Below, piece after piece: positions 23,850 through 30,388 of a stretch of DNA of 35,514 nucleotides (within the stretch, counting starts at the first letter, position 1; each line of letters opens with the position of its first letter). The position numbers were made by a program, and so were the translations under genes. The DNA comes from an uncultured Eubacteriales bacterium (lineage in GTDB: Bacteria; Bacillota; Clostridia; Christensenellales; CAG-138). The DNA is taken from NCBI GenBank assembly GCA_900318765.1, contig ONLX01000118.1, forward strand, positions 1 to 35,514, given 5' to 3'. The notes beneath the pieces were generated by a model, which was not told the DNA's origin, searched no databases, and was given only the letters and a program-made list of their open reading frames with translations.

Positions 23850-23878
23850 ATTATACCGCATTCGTTCCCGTTTGAAAA
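23850..23878 (-). promoter_or_regulatory. Promoter of the GDPD/alpha-galactosidase operon
   Basis: On the - strand TTTTCA (23873-23878) is followed after 17 bases by a perfect TATAAT (23850-23855). AAAGGAG then lies ten bases before ATG 23823. No operator-like repeat was seen. Confidence 0.65.
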
Positions 23879-23890
23879 GGTTTTTGCAAG

Positions 23891-23922
23891 AAAAAAGAGA
23901 GCTCTTTTCAAAAGAGTTCTCT
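23891..23922 (-). terminator. Intrinsic terminator overlapping the end of the second radical SAM gene
   Basis: On the - strand AGAGAACTCTTTT and AAAAGAGCTCTCT (23896-23922) pair with one A-C mismatch and are followed by a T run (23891-23896). The stop codon at 23908-23910 lies in the hairpin. It closes the peptide-maturation operon and separates it from the GDPD promoter. Confidence 0.75.
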
Positions 23923-25233
23923 AAGCATCATCGATTGCATTGCGGAATGCAAGACCATTGTTCGTATCGCTTGACAATCGAAATCTACAACCGAGCATTT
24001 TGAAAACGGGGTACAAAGCGGCAAATAGGGACATTCCCTGCAATTATCTTTGGTCTCATCCCATTCTTCATACGAATTCAATAACAATGGATCCGTGATT
24101 CCATCCCAAATCGTTCCGAAGGAAGTACCTTCTTCGCAGTGTTCACATGCATACAGTTTTCCGTCCGGCGCAATCACGACTTCGCGATTTTTTCCGTCCG
24201 CCATACAGGAAAACAATTTCAGATGATCCGGCAACCCTTGATAGATACCGGGAAAACCATATTGTTCCAACACATCATCATATTGCATGATTTTTTTCAA
24301 CACCAAACAGTTCTCTTTGGAAGAACGGGATTGAAACAGCTGCGGAAACAGAATGGTGACCTTGCCCTTTTCCGAAATCCGGTTTGCGGCGTCCCGAATG
24401 AACTCCGGAATCTCATCGACATTCTCCCCGTCCACATTGCAGCCGATCGTTACGGAAATGCCCGCTTTGGCTGCTTTTGCCGCTTGCCGCAATACCGTTT
24501 CATATTGATGATCGTAGATAAGAAACTGTTTTCTTTGCCGGTAAACGGTTTCGGCACAATCCATGGAAATCTGAACGTGATTCAGATTCCACCTTGTTCT
24601 CGCTTTTTCGATCACATCGTCTGTAAACAGGCTTCCGTTCGTTACCATCGAAGAGGTGAACAAGATTTCTTTTTCCCGCAGGCGATCGGAGATCCAATCG
24701 ATGATCTTCTGTCCGAGGAGCGGTTCTCCCCCAAACCATCCGAGTTGAATCGGTTGATGCTCACGTTTCGTTTCCGAAATGAAACGAACAACCTGCTCTG
24801 CGGTTTCTTCCGACATCGTTTGAATCGGGTACCCCTTTTCAAAACAATACACACAACGCGCATTGCATCCGGTGGTCGGAAGGATCGTATAGCGGACGTA
24901 TCCTTTTCTCTCCGTCAATTTGCGAAGAAGATAGATTGTCTTTCGATAGAATTCCTCTTCCGAAAAATCGACCGGTACCAAAAAATACTGCTGCATCAAC
25001 CAAAAGAGCAGAGTATGGTTTTCCACGGTTTTTGCGGAAAGAATCCCTTTGGGGAGCTGTTCATCTTCCAACAGGATGCATTGCGTCGTCATGGTATGAA
25101 AGAGAATCGTTCTTCCTTCCCGCTCTTCTTGGATTGCGTAAATCGACCAACGATAATCGAAAGACGTTTTGATTCTTTGATCTCCGATCGAAGAAGAAAA
25201 CGTCTTATCCTGTTTATGAATTTCTTTCCACAT
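23908..25233 (-). CDS. Radical SAM/SPASM peptide maturase, second of a pair
   Basis: 441 residues. The radical SAM motif CNARCVYC (Cys123, 127, 130) is followed by WFGGEP (166-171) and VTNGS (197-201). The SPASM region holds Cys343, 363, 366, 398, 401, 407, 413 and 420, ending CPYLPLCTPFSKC. The first about 115 residues carry no cluster motif and may recognise a peptide leader. It is colinear with the upstream paralogue: all seven SPASM Cys from 363 on match by number. It overlaps that gene by 20 bases and has no clear Shine-Dalgarno, so translation is probably coupled. The candidate substrates are the two small peptides at 26550-26786. The reaction (thioether, carbon-carbon or other bond) cannot be read. 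Confidence 0.88.
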   Translation of the reverse strand: MWKEIHKQDKTFSSSIGDQRIKTSFDYRWSIYAIQEEREGRTILFHTMTTQCILLEDEQLPKGILSAKTVENHTLLFWLMQQYFLVPVDFSEEEFYRKTIYLLRKLTERKGYVRYTILPTTGCNARCVYCFEKGYPIQTMSEETAEQVVRFISETKREHQPIQLGWFGGEPLLGQKIIDWISDRLREKEILFTSSMVTNGSLFTDDVIEKARTRWNLNHVQISMDCAETVYRQRKQFLIYDHQYETVLRQAAKAAKAGISVTIGCNVDGENVDEIPEFIRDAANRISEKGKVTILFPQLFQSRSSKENCLVLKKIMQYDDVLEQYGFPGIYQGLPDHLKLFSCMADGKNREVVIAPDGKLYACEHCEEGTSFGTIWDGITDPLLLNSYEEWDETKDNCRECPYLPLCTPFSKCSVVDFDCQAIRTMVLHSAMQSMMLRELF

Positions 25234-26557
25234 AGGAATCGTATTGTTCGATCAGGTTTTCAAATCCCATATCGACTTCAAATTTGGGAATCGCTTTGCA
25301 ATCCGGGGAAACATGCGGACACGCGGAAAACGGCGTACAAAGCGGCAGATACGGACATTTTTTGCATTTGTCCTGAATTTTGCAAATCACATTGTGACTG
25401 TTCCATTTTTCCGTATCCACAATTCCGTTCCATACATCTCCGAACGACGTTCCCTCCGGACAAACTTCACATCCGAACAAACGTCCATCCGTATCAATGA
25501 CCACCTCTCCTGTTCCGTCGCTCTCGCAGTAATAAACGCGAAAACTATCCGGTAAAGTATTGTAGCGATTGATGAACCCTTCCCGTCTGGCAATTTGATC
25601 GAGCCGGAAGACGTTTTTCCAGACGCGTTCTCCATCCGTCGCTCTGGATTGATGCAAAGGAGAAAAGTATAAAGAAACTTTTGAAGGATCCTTAATTGCT
25701 TTCTTTAAGTCGCCTATAAACTCTTCTGCATACGGAATATTTCCCATATCCACATTGCAGCGGATCATGACGTTTACTTTCGTCTGACTCAGTTCATTCA
25801 CCCGATCCATAATGGTAAAATACTCATTATGATACGTGTAATATTGCTTTCTCCGAATATATTCCTGTTCCGCACTGTCAAAGGAAATCTGAACAAGTTT
25901 CATATTCCATTGATCACTCATTTTCCGAATGATTCGATCATTGATCAGACTTCCGTTCGTGATCATATTGGAGGAAAACCGAACGTTATTGTCCCGTAAA
26001 TATTCCGTAATGCAATCGATCTTTTTCTCTTCCAACAGCGGCTCTCCGCCCCACCAGGTCAACCGGACGCTTTTGTTTTTGCGATGCGACTCAACAATAA
26101 AGGAAGCGACTTGCATTGCCGTCTCCTGACGCATGGATTTTTTTTCCATGTTCTCCTGAACGCAATACACACATCTTGCATTGCATTTGCTGGTAGGATA
26201 GATCACATAGCGATGAAACCCCTCTTTATAATCCATCAACCTCAACAATTTGTAGGTGCTTTCATACATCTGGAGTTCATCGTAATCTTCCCGAACAAAG
26301 AACCAATCCTCCATCAGCTGTTTTAAGATCGGATCCTGCGCGATTTCTTCCGAGGTAAGACGCTCTTTTACGGCCGTCAATTCCGTTTGATAGCATTGCA
26401 ACGTCATCGTGTGAAACAGATAGAGATGCTTCTCTGTCCGTTTCGAAATGACAAACTGAGAAAGGCAATAAATGATATCGGCCCGCAATTTCTGCGCGCC
26501 GATCACTCTCCAAACGGATAAATCTTTTGTTTTCAGCTCTTTCATAAGCTCAGGCAT
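25214..26557 (-). CDS. Radical SAM/SPASM peptide maturase, first of a pair
   Basis: 447 residues. CNARCVYC (Cys125, 129, 132) is the SAM cluster motif, then WWGGEP (168-173) and ITNGS (199-203). SPASM Cys are at 344, 363, 366, 392, 398, 401, 407, 413 and 420. The N-terminal about 120 residues are leader-recognition-like in size and are similar in pattern to those of the paralogue (both have LFHTMT near 46-52). ATG 26557 is preferred because AAGGGA is seven bases upstream; a second ATG at 26545 is possible. The start overlaps the stop of the 37-residue precursor by eight bases. That overlap ties enzyme and peptide into one translational unit. Confidence 0.88.
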   Translation of the reverse strand: MPELMKELKTKDLSVWRVIGAQKLRADIIYCLSQFVISKRTEKHLYLFHTMTLQCYQTELTAVKERLTSEEIAQDPILKQLMEDWFFVREDYDELQMYESTYKLLRLMDYKEGFHRYVIYPTSKCNARCVYCVQENMEKKSMRQETAMQVASFIVESHRKNKSVRLTWWGGEPLLEEKKIDCITEYLRDNNVRFSSNMITNGSLINDRIIRKMSDQWNMKLVQISFDSAEQEYIRRKQYYTYHNEYFTIMDRVNELSQTKVNVMIRCNVDMGNIPYAEEFIGDLKKAIKDPSKVSLYFSPLHQSRATDGERVWKNVFRLDQIARREGFINRYNTLPDSFRVYYCESDGTGEVVIDTDGRLFGCEVCPEGTSFGDVWNGIVDTEKWNSHNVICKIQDKCKKCPYLPLCTPFSACPHVSPDCKAIPKFEVDMGFENLIEQYDSYVERNS

Positions 26558-26663
26558 AATAAGTCCCTTGATGGGAATTATAATAACTCGTGCATGCGCT
26601 TGTTACAATAACATCCTTTTCAAAATTCTGGACGTTTATTTCGGGAGCAACATATTTCTTCAT
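26550..26663 (-). CDS. RiPP-like precursor peptide 2 (37 residues)
   Basis: A short gene with GAGGTGTTTT right before ATG. The product starts MKKYVAPEINVQNFEKDVIV, followed by TS, then a tail of about 15 residues, ACTSYYNSHQGTYYA, with one Cys and four Tyr. The first 22 residues match the neighbouring peptide at 14 positions (MKKY.APE...Q.F.KDVIVTS) while the tails differ, the pattern of leader and core. The stop overlaps the start of the radical SAM gene. No Gly-Gly or obvious protease site is visible. I infer a ribosomally made, modified peptide; homology to a named RiPP class is not claimed. Confidence 0.78.
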   Translation of the reverse strand: MKKYVAPEINVQNFEKDVIVTSACTSYYNSHQGTYYA

Positions 26664-26796
26664 AAAACACCTCATTTTTTATCTGTAATACGGATCATGA
26701 ATATGCGTAGTGGAACAACCGCTTGTTACAATAACATCCTTACTGAAATCCTGAATCGTCATTTCAGGTGCAATATATTTTTTCATAAAACACCTC
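26597..26796 (-). repeat. Tandem duplication carrying the two precursor genes
   Basis: Two precursor units are offset by exactly 123 bases. Identical blocks are found around each start (15 bases, 26659-26673 and 26782-26796) and over the DVIVTS codons (22 bases, 26597-26618 and 26720-26741). Core regions have diverged. Confidence 0.85.
26679..26786 (-). CDS. RiPP-like precursor peptide 1 (35 residues)
   Basis: First gene of the maturation operon, with a strong AAGGAGG seven bases before ATG 26786. The product begins MKKYIAPEMTIQDFSKDVIV, then TS and the tail GCSTTHIHDPYYR. One Cys, two His and two Tyr are in the tail. It stops 15 bases before the start of peptide 2. The shared N-terminal block, distinct tail, tiny size and position before two SPASM enzymes mark it as a probable precursor. 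The ribosome site is the best in the operon, consistent with the peptide being made in excess over the enzymes. Confidence 0.78.
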   Translation of the reverse strand: MKKYIAPEMTIQDFSKDVIVTSGCSTTHIHDPYYR

Positions 26797-26811
26797 CTTA
26801 TCTTTTTATTG

Positions 26812-26840
26812 ATTATAAAAAAAGAAATACGGTATTTCAT
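26812..26840 (-). promoter_or_regulatory. Precursor operon promoter with palindromic operator
   Basis: On the - strand a perfect TATAAT (26812-26817) lies 17 bases after ATGAAA (26835-26840), a weak -35. The perfect palindrome GAAATAC-G-GTATTTC (26824-26838) covers the spacer and part of the -35, so a protein bound there would block transcription. The divergent XRE regulator at 26977 is the obvious candidate. Confidence 0.65.
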
Positions 26841-26853
26841 TGTAAGAAAAATG

Positions 26854-26874
26854 TAAATAAATTATGTTTATTTA
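26854..26874. promoter_or_regulatory. Inverted repeat in the divergent regulatory region
   Basis: TAAATAAA (26854-26861) and TTTATTTA (26867-26874) are perfect 8-base arms around a 5-base centre. It lies upstream of both the precursor promoter and the regulator promoter and could be a second operator. The surrounding DNA is extremely A+T-rich (21 G or C in 26821-26940), so a chance palindrome is possible. Confidence 0.4.
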
Positions 26875-26918
26875 AAATAACCGTTTAAAATTGTTTTTAT
26901 TTTATTTTTAAAAACCAC

Positions 26919-26947
26919 TTGATTTTTCTATACGTTTTCTTTACAAT
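26919..26947 (+). promoter_or_regulatory. Promoter of the XRE regulator gene
   Basis: TTGATT (26919-26924) and TACAAT (26942-26947) are separated by 17 bases. The leader includes AAAGGGG at 26958-26964, twelve bases before ATG 26977, a little far for a ribosome site. Confidence 0.6.
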
Positions 26948-26976
26948 AAGAATATATAAAGGGGATTGGATTTTTT

Positions 26977-27207
26977 ATGGTTTATCATCGTATTCGGGAT
27001 TTGCGGGAAGATGGGGATTTTCTGCAAAAAGAGCTGGCTGCGTATTTGAGCTGTTCGCAGGTTTGTTATTCTCACTATGAGCTTGGAAAGCGGGATATCC
27101 CGACCGAGACGTTGATCAAACTCGCGCAGTTTTACAATACCAGTACGGATTATATTCTGGGTCTGACCGATGATCCTACTCCGTCCGTTCGGAAAGAAAA
27201 AGAATAG
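26977..27207 (+). CDS. XRE family HTH transcriptional regulator (76 residues)
   Basis: A single-domain Cro/CI-type regulator. IRDLREDGDFLQKELAAYL and SCSQVCYSHYELGKRDIP form the helix-turn-helix, with QKELA as the support helix and the SQ.. YS.YE..K segment as recognition helix, followed by LIKLAQFYNTSTDYILGLTD, a very typical XRE ending. There is no ligand domain. It is divergent from the precursor operon, with a palindrome on the precursor promoter, so it probably regulates the peptides. Whether it represses or activates, and what it senses, is not visible. An independent promoter drives it. Confidence 0.9.
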   Translation: MVYHRIRDLREDGDFLQKELAAYLSCSQVCYSHYELGKRDIPTETLIKLAQFYNTSTDYILGLTDDPTPSVRKEKE

Positions 27208-27225
27208 AATGAACAGGAAAAAAAC

Positions 27226-27261
27226 AGAGGAGATTTGTCAATTCGACAGATCTCCTCTTTT
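27226..27261. terminator. Bidirectional intrinsic terminator
   Basis: AGAGGAGATTTGTC (27226-27239) pairs with GACAGATCTCCTCT (27245-27258) with a single G-T wobble. On the + side it runs into TTTT; on the - side the preceding A run becomes TTTTTTT. It serves the XRE gene and the converging pgi. Confidence 0.85.
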
Positions 27262-27277
27262 GATTCTTCGCGTGAAA

Positions 27278-28861
27278 TCAGATATGTAACAATTCGCTGT
27301 AAGCGCGGAGCGCTCCGTCGGTCTCATGCGCGAGAACCTTCTTCGCGAGGACCTTACCGAGCTGCACGCCCTCCTGATCGAAGCTGTTGATATTCCATAC
27401 GAATCCCTGGAACATCACCTTATTCTCAAAGTGGGCCAAAAGCGCGCCAAGCGCTTCCGGCGTAAGCTGATCCCCGACGATGATGCTGGACGGTCTTCCG
27501 CCGGCAAACGCTTTATTGGCATTCGCATCCGTTTTTCCGCAGGCAAAAGCCATGATTTGTGCCGCAACGTTTGCGCACAGCTTCTGCTGGCTGTTGCTTC
27601 CCTGAATGGTCAGATCCATTCCGGCCTGATTCTTCCGAAAACCGATGAACTGCAGCGGGACGATATCGGTTCCCTGATGCAACAGCTGATAGAAGGAATG
27701 CTGACCGTTGGTTCCGGGTTCGCCGAAAATAACCGGCCCCGTCAAATACTCGATTTTCTCCCCAAACCGGTTCACGGATTTGCCGTTGGATTCCATATCC
27801 AGCTGCTGGAGATGCGCCGGGAATCTGGACAGAGCCTGAGAATACGGCAAAACAGCCGTATAAGGATATCCGAGCACGTTCCGCTCATAAACGCCGATCA
27901 ACGCATCCAGCATATCCGGGTTCTTCAGCGGATCCGGTTCACACGCAAGACGGTCCTGCTCCGCAGCACCGATCAAAAAACGCTGAAAGATTTCCGCGCC
28001 GAATGCCAGCGAGAGAATAACGCCTCCGACGCAGGAAGTGGAGGAATACCGTCCTCCGATATAGTCGTCCATAAAGAAGGCTTCCAGATACTCGCTGCTG
28101 TGTGCAAGCGGGGACGTCTCACTCGTTACCGCCACCATATGGCGCGATGCATCCAGGCCCGCCTTGGCGAGCGTCTCTTTTACAAACGTCTCATTTGTCA
28201 GCGTTTCGAGTGTCGTACCCGATTTGGAAACGAGGATGAACAACGAACGGGACAGATCAATATCCTTTAAGACAGACGCCGCATCATCCGGATCCACATT
28301 GCTGATGAAGCGCGCGCCCATACGGAAACATCCATTGGCCTTCGCCCAGTTTTCGAGCGCAAGATACATCGCACGCGGGCCGAGGTCACTTCCGCCGATG
28401 CCGATCTGAACCGCCGTCGTGAAGGTTTCTCCTTTTTCGTTTACGATCTCTCCGCTGTGTACCTTCGAGGCAAACAGCGCCGCTTTTTTCTGTTCCCGGA
28501 CGTAAAATTCCCGCTTGTCGACGCCGTTCACAACGACCGGATCGCCAAGCTGTCCGCGCGTTAATTGATGCAGCACAAGCCGCTTCTCTCCCGTATTAAC
28601 GACATCGCCGTTATACAGAGAGCGGTATTTTTCAATCAATCCTGCTTCAACGGCAAGCTCCGCAAGATCGCGCAGCACATCTTCATCGACGGCTTTCGCT
28701 GCGTAGTTATAAACCAATCCGTTCGTCATGGGAACCTGATAAGCGGCAACGCGGGAAGCGCCTTCTTCCCCGGACATTGCTTTTGCAAGGTCAAACTGTC
28801 CCTTATGGGACTGCAGCTTCTTATATACAGGCAGCGTATCAAAATTTTTCCATTCCGGCAT
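27278..28861 (-). CDS. pgi: Glucose-6-phosphate isomerase
   Basis: ATG 28861, with GGGAGG nine bases upstream, gives 527 residues starting MPEWKNFDTLPVYKKL. The frame stays open 21 codons further without a ribosome site, so that extension is rejected. GIGGSDLGPRAMYLAL (the sugar-phosphate site), SKSGTTLETLTNE, GGRYSSTSCVGG and the late LGKVLAKKVL region are PGI features. The enzyme interconverts glucose-6-phosphate and fructose-6-phosphate in glycolysis. The length suits the bacterial/eukaryotic long PGI type. It lies between dnaN and the RiPP locus, with terminators on both sides, so it is monocistronic. Confidence 0.95.
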   Translation of the reverse strand: MPEWKNFDTLPVYKKLQSHKGQFDLAKAMSGEEGASRVAAYQVPMTNGLVYNYAAKAVDEDVLRDLAELAVEAGLIEKYRSLYNGDVVNTGEKRLVLHQLTRGQLGDPVVVNGVDKREFYVREQKKAALFASKVHSGEIVNEKGETFTTAVQIGIGGSDLGPRAMYLALENWAKANGCFRMGARFISNVDPDDAASVLKDIDLSRSLFILVSKSGTTLETLTNETFVKETLAKAGLDASRHMVAVTSETSPLAHSSEYLEAFFMDDYIGGRYSSTSCVGGVILSLAFGAEIFQRFLIGAAEQDRLACEPDPLKNPDMLDALIGVYERNVLGYPYTAVLPYSQALSRFPAHLQQLDMESNGKSVNRFGEKIEYLTGPVIFGEPGTNGQHSFYQLLHQGTDIVPLQFIGFRKNQAGMDLTIQGSNSQQKLCANVAAQIMAFACGKTDANANKAFAGGRPSSIIVGDQLTPEALGALLAHFENKVMFQGFVWNINSFDQEGVQLGKVLAKKVLAHETDGALRAYSELLHI

Positions 28862-28928
28862 CAAAATTGTCCTCCCTATCCATAGAAAATAATGCAGTCG
28901 GATACCCGGATGAATATCAAACAAGTAC

Positions 28929-28937
28929 AGTATACCA
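28929..28937 (-). promoter_or_regulatory. Extended -10 promoter element of pgi
   Basis: On the - strand TGGTATACT is an extended -10 (TGn plus TATACT, 28929-28934). No good -35 is found at the right distance. The transcript would have a leader of about 60 bases. Confidence 0.45.
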
Positions 28938-28968
28938 CGGAAGTGTCGGTGTAGGAATCCCTTTTTTT

Positions 28969-29016
28969 AAAAAAATGCGGCTATCCGAAGGATTTTCTCC
29001 TGTTCGAATAGCCGCA
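28969..29016 (-). terminator. dnaN terminator
   Basis: TGCGGCTATTCGAA and TTCGGATAGCCGCA on the - strand (29003-29016 and 28976-28989) pair along 14 positions with one mismatch around a 13-base loop, followed by seven T's (28969-28975). It ends the dnaA-dnaN transcription unit. Confidence 0.85.
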
Positions 29017-29036
29017 GATCTGTTTTTTATAACGGA

Positions 29037-30131
29037 TCAATAGACGCGCATCGGAACGATCAGATACAGATACGAATCGCCCTGCACCGGCCGGACCACG
29101 CACGGGCTGATCGCGCTGTTGAATTCCAGATAAACCGTCTCATCGGTAATATTGCGAAGCACATTGATGAAATACTTCGGATTGAATGCAATTTCGATCG
29201 GGTCACCGACAATCTGTACTTCCGTTTCATCCTCCACGCGGCCGAGGTAGCTTTCCGCGCGAATTTGCATCGTATTGTTGTCAAATGCGAGTTGAATGCT
29301 GTTGTTGCCCTCACGCGAGATGAGCTGCGCACGATCGATCATCTCTGCCAAAATGGAAACGTTCACCAAAACACGCGTTTTGCATTCCTTCGGAATGATG
29401 CGCTTATAATCGATGTAGTTGCCGTCCAGCAAACGTGCGGTAAGCCGTGTGTTTCCGACTTCAACGGTGATATGCGTCGGCGTCAGGGAGAGCGTAACGG
29501 TTTCTTCCGCTTCTTCCGCCATTTTGCCGATTTCGGAAAGCACCTTTCCCTGAACAATCGTGCTGCGGTCCGCAATTTCATGATCGAAGCGGAAAGACGT
29601 CAAGGCAAACTGGAACGAGTCCGTTGCCACCAAGGAAAGCACATCATTCGATGCTTCGAGCAGGGTACCGGTCAGAACCGGACGCGAGTCATCCTGCGAA
29701 ACGGCAAATACGGTATGTTCTACCATAGTTTTGAACGTATCTTTCGGCAGCGTCAGATGATACTGCTCACCCTTTGCCTTCATCAGCGGGAATTCGTCGT
29801 ATTCGATGCACTGTACGCGTTGACGGATCCTACCGCATTTCAGGCTCAGAACCTGTCCTTCAAGCAAAAACTCCACGGAACCGGAGGGAAGCTTCCGAAG
29901 GACTTCCGCAAAAAACTTGCCCTTGACCACGCAGGAGCCTTCTTCTTCCACCGTTGCTTCCAAAAGAGATTCCTTTTGGAACATCAGGTCCGAACACGCA
30001 AGGTGCAACCCTTCCTTCTTGGCTTCCAGCAAAATGCCGTCGAGCACCGGCATGGCCGAACGCACCGGCAATGCTTTGATTACGGAGAAAACGCCGTTTC
30101 TTAAATCGTCCGCGTCCAAAATAAATTTCAT
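29037..30131 (-). CDS. dnaN: DNA polymerase III beta sliding clamp
   Basis: ATG 30131, with AAGGA six bases before it, gives 364 residues starting MKFILDADDLRNGVFSVIKALP. An earlier ATG two codons up is too close to the ribosome site. The frame is open further into the origin but that part is not protein-like. Three clamp domains of similar fold are expected; the C-terminal VYLEFNSAISPCVVRPVQGDSYLYLIVPMRVY is the classic clamp ending with the P-M-R motif. The ring holds the polymerase on DNA. It follows dnaA through the origin-like region, the standard Bacillota order, and is terminated at 28969-29016. Confidence 0.97.
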   Translation of the reverse strand: MKFILDADDLRNGVFSVIKALPVRSAMPVLDGILLEAKKEGLHLACSDLMFQKESLLEATVEEEGSCVVKGKFFAEVLRKLPSGSVEFLLEGQVLSLKCGRIRQRVQCIEYDEFPLMKAKGEQYHLTLPKDTFKTMVEHTVFAVSQDDSRPVLTGTLLEASNDVLSLVATDSFQFALTSFRFDHEIADRSTIVQGKVLSEIGKMAEEAEETVTLSLTPTHITVEVGNTRLTARLLDGNYIDYKRIIPKECKTRVLVNVSILAEMIDRAQLISREGNNSIQLAFDNNTMQIRAESYLGRVEDETEVQIVGDPIEIAFNPKYFINVLRNITDETVYLEFNSAISPCVVRPVQGDSYLYLIVPMRVY

Positions 30132-30388
30132 ACACATTCCTTCCCGGATTTCCCTATAACAGGGCTTTCCTAATATTGTTTCAAGTAGTAGTAACAGTAG
30201 GGGGTGTGAAAATCGTTGATAAGTCCGTTTTTTCCCGATCCTGTCAATTTTTTTGCGTGGAAATCCTGTGTGGGACGGGTGTGGATGAAAAAGTGGGTTA
30301 TCCCCATTTTCCATTTTGTCCCCGTTGTCCCAATTTTATCCACTTTTCCTATCCACAAACGGTGGATAAAAATGTTTACCTTATTATA
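30132..30388. other. Chromosomal origin region (oriC) between dnaA and dnaN
   Basis: This 257-base non-coding stretch lies between dnaA and dnaN, the place of the DNA-unwinding origin in most Bacillota. It has at least six DnaA-box-like sites (consensus TTATCCACA): 30214-30222 (- strand, TTATCAACG), 30280-30288 (- strand, TCATCCACA), 30298-30306 (TTATCCCCA), 30336-30344 (TTATCCACT), 30349-30357 (CTATCCACA) and 30361-30369 (- strand, TTATCCACC). None is perfect; five differ at one base and the first at two. An A+T-rich stretch lies at 30371-30390 beside dnaA, and a triplet run sits near dnaN. Together with the gene context this is a strong origin candidate. Confidence 0.85.
30183..30222 (-). 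other. DnaA-trio-like run next to a DnaA-box
   Basis: On the - strand a box-like TTATCAACG (30214-30222) is followed by a short spacer ending in CCCC and then CTA CTG TTA CTA CTA CTT (30200 down to 30183). Read on the other strand these are 3'-GAT-like triplets, the DnaA-trio element that guides DnaA onto single-stranded DNA for unwinding in B. subtilis. The position on the dnaN side matches that system. The 13-base gap to the box is somewhat longer than usual. Confidence 0.65.

Noticed and set aside
24139..25500. Open frame of 453 codons on the + strand
   Set aside because: Antisense to the two radical SAM genes; it has no recognisable motif.
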